A DNA stretch of 7,085 bases, from contig CAISKC010000340.1 in assembly GCA_903885895.1 (NCBI GenBank), positions 1 to 7,085 of the forward strand, written 5' to 3'. A model generated the notes under the pieces. It had not been told where the DNA came from. It was given only the letters and a program-made list of their open reading frames with translations, and ran no database searches. This DNA comes from an uncultured Legionella sp. (GTDB lineage: Bacteria; Pseudomonadota; Gammaproteobacteria; Legionellales; Legionellaceae). Shown one piece after another: positions 1 through 3,999 of the stretch (position 1 is the stretch's first letter; each line of letters starts with the position of its first letter). The translations under genes and the position numbers were made by a program.

Positions 1-243
1 AATATGATTGTGTTCAACTTGATGGGTGTTAGCATAGGCTAAAATAGATTCAATCGTATCTAGTGCTTGCGGGTTGATATCAAAACCTAATTGGTCTAAC
101 CAAGCTCCAAAATGATGCGACGGTGGGTTAGTAATGGAGATGGCAGGTGGTGCGTCTTGCAATGGTGTAGGGGGTAAAGTACCACTATATCCATAATGAG
201 CGGTTGCAACACCAGTTAAGACGATGAAGAGTCTGAACCACAT
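1..243 (-). CDS. Exported protein, N-terminal part (possibly YkuD_2-type murein L,D-transpeptidase-like)
   Basis: This is the first 81 codons of a leftward gene that is open to the window edge. The start ATG at 243 is preceded on the minus strand by AAGGA with 7-bp spacing, so the start is well supported. The protein begins MWFRLFIVLTGVATA, a short hydrophobic stretch with a plausible signal-peptidase site near Ala14. A Pro-rich linker (about residues 22-41) follows, then a helical segment (about 46-81) reading GAWLDQLGFD and ALDTIESILAYANTHQVEHN. Secreted murein L,D-transpeptidase catalytic-domain (PF13645-like) proteins of Legionella relatives often have such a helix of the form ALdtal.aL..a...gv..n just before the catalytic sheet. 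That is a family resemblance recalled from memory; the catalytic Cys/His region lies outside the window. The secretion signal is fairly certain, the enzyme assignment is not. Confidence 0.7.
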   Translation of the reverse strand, partial: MWFRLFIVLTGVATAHYGYSGTLPPTPLQDAPPAISITNPPSHHFGAWLDQLGFDINPQALDTIESILAYANTHQVEHNHI

Positions 244-266
244 CCTGTGATCCTTAAAAAAATGTT

Positions 267-283
267 CTTATATTTAGTATAAG
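267..283. repeat. Palindrome CTTATA-N5-TATAAG in the divergent promoter region
   Basis: Perfect 6-bp inverted arms (267-272 and 278-283) are separated by TTTAG. The right arm overlaps the candidate -10 hexamer of the leftward gene. This could be an operator for a dimeric regulator or simply an AT-rich chance palindrome; no regulator family is recognised. Confidence 0.3.
276..281 (-). promoter_or_regulatory. Candidate -10 element of the leftward exported-protein gene
   Basis: On the minus strand this reads TATACT, a five-of-six match to the sigma-70 -10 consensus. It lies about 33 bp upstream of the start at 243, leaving room for a leader that includes the AAGGA ribosome site. No convincing -35 hexamer lies at 16-18 bp, so the call is tentative. 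Confidence 0.3.
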
Positions 284-309
284 TTATTCTCGTAGTTTCT
301 TCTGTATTT

Positions 310-318
310 TGGCATAAT
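310..318 (+). promoter_or_regulatory. Candidate extended -10 promoter of the cyd operon
   Basis: The sequence TGGCATAAT is an extended -10 (TG, one base, then CATAAT, five of six to TATAAT). Predicted transcription would begin near 325, about 20 bp before the cydP start, which has AGGGG (332-336) as its ribosome site. There is no good -35 hexamer, which is tolerable for an extended -10. No clear FNR (TTGAT-N4-ATCAA) box was seen nearby, although cyd operons are oxygen-regulated in many bacteria. Confidence 0.45.
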
Positions 319-345
319 CTTTTTAAATGATAGGGGAATGAAGCC

Positions 346-534
346 ATGCCCAATTTTATACGTGAAATGGGAATGACGGTATTAGTAAAGCTGATACTGC
401 TTGTGGTGTTATGGGTAGTATGTGTGAAGGGGTTACAACCTCATCTTCAAGTGCCTAAAAAATGGTTTTTTGACCAGGATCATCGAATGATTCATAAACA
501 GCAAAAAAGGTATTCCAATGATTCCAATGCATGA
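346..534 (+). CDS. cydP: Cytochrome bd oxidase putative small subunit CydP
   Basis: This is a 62-residue protein with one transmembrane helix at about residues 9-30, containing VLVKLILLVVLW. It matches the CydP pattern of an N-terminal charged stretch, a Lys inside the start of the helix (hydrophobic-VK-LILL-hydrophobic-LW) and a short polar tail. CydP proteins are small membrane proteins encoded immediately upstream of cydA in several proteobacteria and are thought to be accessory subunits of cytochrome bd; their role is not well defined. AGGGG lies 9 bp upstream of the ATG. The 3' end overlaps cydA by 17 bp, which implies co-transcription and probably translational coupling. The C-terminal 30 residues are rich in Lys, Arg and Gln and would face the cytoplasm or periplasm depending on topology. 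The assignment rests on position, size and helix pattern, because the family is weakly conserved. Confidence 0.72.
   Translation: MPNFIREMGMTVLVKLILLVVLWVVCVKGLQPHLQVPKKWFFDQDHRMIHKQQKRYSNDSNA
512..529 (+). repeat. Perfect tandem 9-bp duplication carrying the cydA start codon
   Basis: ATTCCAATG occurs twice head to tail (512-520 and 521-529), so two in-frame ATGs (518 and 527) end the two copies. The unit is three codons long, so gain or loss of a copy keeps both the cydP 3' end and the cydA 5' end in frame. The AAAAAGG ribosome site (504-510) sits 7 bp from the first ATG but 16 bp from the second, favouring translation from 518. Confidence 0.85.
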
Positions 535-2050
535 TGTCGTAGATTTATCGAGATTACAATTTGCTTTAACCGCGTTGTACCATTTTCTATTTGTGCCGTT
601 GACGTTAGGTCTTTCGGTTTTGCTTGCAATCATGGAAACAGTGTATGTCATGACTGGGAAGAATATTTGGCAGGAGATGGTCAAATATTGGGGCACATTA
701 TTTGGGATTAATTTTGTGTTAGGCGTTGCAACTGGCCTGACTATGGAGTTTGAGTTCGGGACCAATTGGGCCTATTATTCGCATTATATTGGCGATATAT
801 TTGGTGCACCTCTTGCCATTGAGGGAATGATGGCATTTTTTCTCGAAGCCACATTCGTGGGATTGTTTTTCTTTGGATGGAACAAGCTGACCAAAGTTCA
901 ACATATGTGCACGACTTGGTTATTAGCATTAGGGACTAATTTTTCTGCATTATGGATTTTGATTGCCAATGGTTGGATGCAAAATCCGGTAGGTGCCGTT
1001 TTTAATTATCAAACGATGCGCATGGAAGTTGATAATTTTTCTACCGTTATTTTTAATCCTGTGGCCCAAGCTAAATTTGTACATACTATTAGCGCTGGCT
1101 ATGTGACAGGCTCTGTTTTCGTATTGGCTATCTCTGCTTATTTTATATTACGCCGTAGAAATCTTGAATTTGCACAGCGCTCTATGGCGGTAGCGATTTC
1201 TTTTGGTTTGGCCTCGGCCTTGTCGGTTGCCGTATTGGGTGATGAAAGTGGCTATCTGGCAAATCATGATCAAAAAATGAAAATTGCAGCGATGGAAGCG
1301 ATGTGGCATACCGAACAAGCCCCAGCTAGTTTAACGCTGTTTGGTATTCCCAATGAAGCGACACAACGCACAGATTATGCTATAAAAATCCCTTATGTAT
1401 TGGGGTTGATTGCAACGCGTAGTTTGCATGAGTCGTTGCCTGGGATGAGTGAGTTGATAGAAGAAGGGAAAGGCAAAATTCGGCAGGGCATGCTGGCTTA
1501 TGCGGCTTTGACAACATTACGAGCGGATCCAGACGATCTTCATGCTAAACGGACTTTTGATAAGTATCAACCTTCGCTGGGCTATGGGTTGCTATTGAAA
1601 AAATATTCTGAAAATGTCACAGATGCGACAGAAGAGCAAATTGATCTGGCTGCACACGATCTGAAGCCTGCTGTGAAGCCATTGTTTTTTGCTTTTCGTA
1701 TAATGGTTGCTTGTGCATTTTGGTTCATCGCACTATTTTCTCTGGGATTTTATTTGCTGTTGAAACGAAAAATTCAAATGCAACGTTGGTATCTGTATGC
1801 GGCATTTTGTTCATTGCCTTTACCGTGGATTGCGGCAGAGTTAGGCTGGATCGTTGCTGAGTATGGTCGGCAGCCTTGGATTGTGTATGGCATATTGCCC
1901 ACTTTTATGGGAAGCTCCTCTATTAGTGTTGGACAAGTGATGATTTCATTATCTGGTTTTTTCTTATTCTATACGGTCTTAGCTATTATTGAAGTTTATT
2001 TGATGGTGAAATATATTCGCCTTGGCCCAGACCGTTATTTAGAAAAATAG
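518..2050 (+). CDS. cydA: Cytochrome bd-I ubiquinol oxidase subunit I (CydA)
   Basis: CydA carries the quinol-oxidising site and all three haems (b558, b595, d) of the bd terminal oxidase in the inner membrane. The 510-residue product aligns with E. coli CydA (522 residues) with a constant +3 offset at the key positions. H22 and H189 correspond to haem ligands H19 and H186, M396 to the b558 ligand M393, and E102/E110 to E99/E107 of the proton path. R394, W444 and E448 match R391, W441 and E445. The quinol-loop motif GDESGY is at 241-246, with K255 and E260 equivalent to K252 and E257. A GRQPW motif lies at 450-454, and the loop between GDESGY and M396 is long, as in the E. coli-type (long Q-loop) enzymes. 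The start at 518 is chosen for its 7-bp spacing from AAAAAGG; M4 at 527 is the alternative and gives MHDVVDLSRLQ, closer to the E. coli N-terminus. No key residue is missing, so the enzyme should be functional. Confidence 0.98.
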   Translation: MIPMHDVVDLSRLQFALTALYHFLFVPLTLGLSVLLAIMETVYVMTGKNIWQEMVKYWGTLFGINFVLGVATGLTMEFEFGTNWAYYSHYIGDIFGAPLAIEGMMAFFLEATFVGLFFFGWNKLTKVQHMCTTWLLALGTNFSALWILIANGWMQNPVGAVFNYQTMRMEVDNFSTVIFNPVAQAKFVHTISAGYVTGSVFVLAISAYFILRRRNLEFAQRSMAVAISFGLASALSVAVLGDESGYLANHDQKMKIAAMEAMWHTEQAPASLTLFGIPNEATQRTDYAIKIPYVLGLIATRSLHESLPGMSELIEEGKGKIRQGMLAYAALTTLRADPDDLHAKRTFDKYQPSLGYGLLLKKYSENVTDATEEQIDLAAHDLKPAVKPLFFAFRIMVACAFWFIALFSLGFYLLLKRKIQMQRWYLYAAFCSLPLPWIAAELGWIVAEYGRQPWIVYGILPTFMGSSSISVGQVMISLSGFFLFYTVLAIIEVYLMVKYIRLGPDRYLEK

Positions 2051-2065
2051 CTAGAGAGGTAACCT

Positions 2066-3199
2066 ATGTTAGATTATGCAACGCTTAGAATAGTATGGTG
2101 GGTATTGTTAGGCGTGTTACTGATTGGATTTGCGGTCATGGATGGTTTCGACCTTGGTGTGGCGATGTGGTTGCCGTGGTTATCTAAGGAAGACAGTGAT
2201 CGTAGAATTATGTTGAATAGTATTGCTCCGACTTGGGAGGGTAACCAAGTTTGGTTTGTGTTGGGAGGCGGTGCCATTTTTGCTGCGTGGCCTAGTTTGT
2301 ATGCTTTATCGTTCTCTGGGTTTTATCTGGCTATGCTCATTGTGCTATTGGCACTCATTATCCGACCGGTGGGTATTAAATATCGATCTAAATTACCGAA
2401 TACAGCTTGGCGACAATCTTGGGATTATGCCTTATGTGTGAGCGGGATTGTGCCCGCATTGATTTTTGGTGTGGCGGTAGGGAATGCGTTGCAGGGTGTG
2501 CCTTTTTATTTCGATGATGATTTGCGATCTTTTTATACAGGAAGTTTTGGGGATTTGCTCAATCCTTTTGCCTTGTTATGTGGGGTTTTATCTGTTTGTA
2601 TGTTAGCTATGCATGGTGCTTTTTTTCTAAATGTGAAAACAACGGCGAAGATACAACACCGTGCGCAAATCGTAGCGCAATATACAGCCGTTTTGGCTGT
2701 GGTGTTGTTTGTATTGGGTGGGATTTGGGTCAGTTATTGGATGAATGGCTACGAAGTCAGCGGGCTGTTAGCGCATGATGGTCCTTCTAATCCATTATAT
2801 AAAAAGGTCATTCAAAAAGCTGGGGCCTGGTTGAGTAATTTTCAGAGTAATCCGATCACAATAGGCGTTCCTGTACTGGGTATTGTGTCCCCATTGTTGG
2901 CGGCTATGTTGAAGAAACATCCTAAACTAGCTTTTGTGTTGAGTGCACTGTCACTAGTGGGTATTATCGCTACAGTCGGTATCAGTATGTTTCCATTTTT
3001 GTTGCCATCGTCGTCTCATCCCTCACAAAGCTTAATAGTATGGGATAGCTCGTCGAGCCAATTGACGTTGTTCTTGATGTTAATTGCGACAGGAATTTTT
3101 CTTCCTATCATTTTATGCTATACGGCTTGGGTTTATCGCGTACTACGCGGAAAAGTGACAGAAAAGACTCTTATAGAGAATCAAGATATTGGGTATTGA
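2066..3199 (+). CDS. cydB: Cytochrome bd-I ubiquinol oxidase subunit II (CydB)
   Basis: CydB is the pseudo-symmetric partner of CydA. It carries no haem in the E. coli enzyme but contributes a proton channel and stabilises the complex. The 377-residue length is close to the E. coli 379. Motifs in order are GFAVMDGFDLG (21-31), NSIAPTWEGNQVW (51-63), RPVG (100-103), GNALQGVPF (139-147), LLNPF (164-168), MFPFLLPSS (308-316) and SSQLTL (330-335). D29 is retained. Position 58, Asp in E. coli and part of the proton entrance, is Glu here, a conservative change seen in many CydB proteins. Multiple transmembrane helices are evident throughout. The gene starts 15 bp after the cydA stop with AGAGAGG (2053-2059) as ribosome site, so the two are one operon. 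A short intergenic gap then leads to cydX. Confidence 0.98.
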   Translation: MLDYATLRIVWWVLLGVLLIGFAVMDGFDLGVAMWLPWLSKEDSDRRIMLNSIAPTWEGNQVWFVLGGGAIFAAWPSLYALSFSGFYLAMLIVLLALIIRPVGIKYRSKLPNTAWRQSWDYALCVSGIVPALIFGVAVGNALQGVPFYFDDDLRSFYTGSFGDLLNPFALLCGVLSVCMLAMHGAFFLNVKTTAKIQHRAQIVAQYTAVLAVVLFVLGGIWVSYWMNGYEVSGLLAHDGPSNPLYKKVIQKAGAWLSNFQSNPITIGVPVLGIVSPLLAAMLKKHPKLAFVLSALSLVGIIATVGISMFPFLLPSSSHPSQSLIVWDSSSSQLTLFLMLIATGIFLPIILCYTAWVYRVLRGKVTEKTLIENQDIGY

Positions 3200-3206
3200 A
3201 AGGAGG
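3200..3206 (+). promoter_or_regulatory. Consensus Shine-Dalgarno of cydX
   Basis: AAGGAGG is a near-perfect anti-16S match, 5 bp before the ATG at 3212 and immediately after the cydB stop. It is the strongest ribosome site in the window and fixes the start of a 34-codon gene that would otherwise be easy to miss. Confidence 0.85.
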
Positions 3207-3211
3207 TAAGC

Positions 3212-3316
3212 ATGTGGTATTTTGCTTGGATCTTAGGAACCGGGTTTGCCTGTACGTTGTCGATTATGACGGCCTTTTGGTTTGAGCTTAATGATCAGAA
3301 GCATAAGTTAATGTGA
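3212..3316 (+). CDS. cydX: Cytochrome bd-I oxidase small subunit CydX
   Basis: This 34-residue, single-helix membrane protein is the third subunit of the bd-I oxidase. In E. coli it binds CydA and is needed for stable haem incorporation and full activity. The first ten residues, MWYFAWILGT, are identical to E. coli CydX, and Glu25, a conserved polar residue near haem b558, is retained (TAFWFE). The helix spans about residues 3-24 and is followed by a short charged tail (NDQKHK). The gene lies 12 bp after cydB and is the last gene of the operon, with the hairpin at 3321-3354 just beyond its stop. The E. coli protein is 37 residues, so this copy is full length. Confidence 0.95.
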   Translation: MWYFAWILGTGFACTLSIMTAFWFELNDQKHKLM

Positions 3317-3320
3317 TAAT

Positions 3321-3354
3321 CTTTGTCATTCCCGCGTAGGCGGGGATGACAAAG
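3321..3354. terminator. GC-rich hairpin between converging cydX and ssb (terminator, likely also a dispersed palindromic repeat)
   Basis: Arms CTTTGTCATTCCCGC (3321-3335) and GCGGGGATGACAAAG (3340-3354) pair over 15 bp with a single G-U wobble and a 4-nt loop. It begins 4 bp after the cydX stop and is followed on the plus strand by T-rich sequence (TCTTTCATTTT). It could therefore end cyd transcription and, being symmetric, also ssb transcription. There is no uninterrupted T tract on either side. The core TCATTCCCGCG-N-AGGCGGGG-ATGA is typical of short palindromic repeats scattered through many proteobacterial genomes, comparable to Neisseria dRS3-like elements, so it may be a mobile repeat recruited as a terminator. 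Confidence 0.75.
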
Positions 3355-3404
3355 TCTTTCATTTTGAACTTTTTATAAGATTATTATTGGATCAATCTTA
3401 GGGA

Positions 3405-3884
3405 TTAGAACGGAATATCGTCATCCAGTTCTTCTAACATTTCTTGCGGCGCCGTTGCCTGTCTAGTAGGTTGTGGGCGACTTGTTTGGGTTTGAGATTG
3501 AGATTGGTATGCAGGTTGAGAGGACATATCTTGGGGTGAGGGGGCACCTTTGCCGTCCAGCATTTGAATATCTGATGCAACAATTTCAGTGGTATAGCGA
3601 TCTTGGCCTTGTGGATCTTGCCATTTACGTGTGCGCAAACTACCTTCGACATATAATTTGCTACCTTTTCGGACATATTCGCCTGCAATTTCGCCTAAGC
3701 GGTTGAAACAGACGACTCGATGCCATTCAGTGCGTTCTTGTTTATCTCCAGTTTGTTTATCTTTCCATGCTTCAGTAGTCGCCAAAGAGAGCGTGGCTAC
3801 TGCATTGCCATTGGGCATATAGCGAACTTCTGGGTCGCCGCCAATATGACCAATTAAAATAACTTTATTTATTCCTCTTGCCAT
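3405..3884 (-). CDS. ssb: Single-stranded DNA-binding protein SSB
   Basis: SSB is a homotetrameric OB-fold protein that coats single-stranded DNA in replication, repair and recombination and recruits partners through its C-terminal tip. The 159-residue product has the OB fold at about 4-110, with INKVILIG at the start, DPEVRYMPNG at 17-26, and W40, W54, H55, F60 and W88 at the E. coli DNA-contact positions. RKW and QDRYTTE lie at the end of the domain. A Gln/Ser/Pro-rich linker (about 112-148) leads to the acidic tip ending DDDIPF, identical to the E. coli tip that binds Exo I, RecO, PriA and others. The start at 3884 is preferred because GGAG lies 6 bp upstream and the protein then begins MARGINKV. 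An upstream in-frame ATG at 3896 overlaps that ribosome site and adds four non-conserved residues. The gene converges with cydX, and no LexA box was seen upstream. Confidence 0.97.
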   Translation of the reverse strand: MARGINKVILIGHIGGDPEVRYMPNGNAVATLSLATTEAWKDKQTGDKQERTEWHRVVCFNRLGEIAGEYVRKGSKLYVEGSLRTRKWQDPQGQDRYTTEIVASDIQMLDGKGAPSPQDMSSQPAYQSQSQTQTSRPQPTRQATAPQEMLEELDDDIPF

Positions 3885-3919
3885 AAAAATCTCCATTATT
3901 GCGCTAGGTTAGGAGCATG

Positions 3920-3947
3920 AGTATACCTAATTCTAGTACTCTTTCAA
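3920..3947 (-). promoter_or_regulatory. Sigma-70-type promoter of ssb
   Basis: On the minus strand TTGAAA (3942-3947) and TATACT (3920-3925) are separated by 16 bp, giving four and five matches of six to the consensus. The predicted start lies near 3913, leaving about a 30-bp leader before the ATG at 3884. The arrangement is the best promoter in the window. Confidence 0.65.
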
Positions 3948-3951
3948 AGAG
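3939..3951. repeat. 13-bp palindrome CTCTTT-C-AAAGAG over the ssb -35
   Basis: Perfect 6-bp arms around a single central base fully cover the -35 hexamer of the ssb promoter and lie about 50 bp upstream of the divergent gene at 4000. It could be an operator affecting one or both genes. It is short, so chance is possible. Confidence 0.4.
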
Positions 3952-3953
3952 GA

Positions 3954-3959
3954 TATGAT
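3954..3959 (+). promoter_or_regulatory. Candidate -10 element of the effector-like gene
   Basis: TATGAT matches five of six to the -10 consensus and would give a leader of about 34 bases before the ATG at 4000. The hexamer 17 bp upstream (TTCTAG) is a poor -35, which would suit an activator-dependent or weak promoter. TAATAT at 3965-3970 is an alternative. Confidence 0.25.
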
Positions 3960-3999
3960 TCGGTTAATATCGCGTTATGCAAAGAAAGGTAGGTAGTTC

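Noticed and set aside
433..765. 110-codon minus-strand open frame opposite cydP and cydA
   Set aside because: It lies antisense to two well-supported genes, has no recognisable domain, and reads as the shadow of the coding frame.
2578..2778. Plus-strand 66-codon frame inside cydB
   Set aside because: It is wholly inside cydB in another frame, with Cys/Trp-rich composition typical of a frame-shifted membrane protein and no ribosome site.
3200..3320. Absence of cydDC next to cydAB considered as a sign of an incomplete oxidase system
   Set aside because: cydDC is often unlinked (as in E. coli), and the rest of the genome is not visible, so nothing can be concluded.
3376..3400. TAAGATT-N11-AATCTTA inverted repeat just after the ssb stop, considered as the ssb terminator
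   Set aside because: The stem is only 7 AT-rich pairs with an 11-nt loop and no T tract on the ssb strand; the hairpin at 3321-3354 is much stronger.
3885..3896. Upstream ATG giving SSB four extra residues (MEIF)
   Set aside because: The ribosome site GGAG lies within this extension, and SSB homologues begin at the MA-RG-NKV point, so the start at 3884 is preferred.
3964..3983. Possible PmrA-like direct repeat (TTAATAT and TTATGCA, 11 bp apart) upstream of the effector-like gene
   Set aside because: The spacing resembles the Legionella/Coxiella PmrA half-site spacing, but the second half is a poor match and the site lies too close to the ATG, with no -10 downstream of it.
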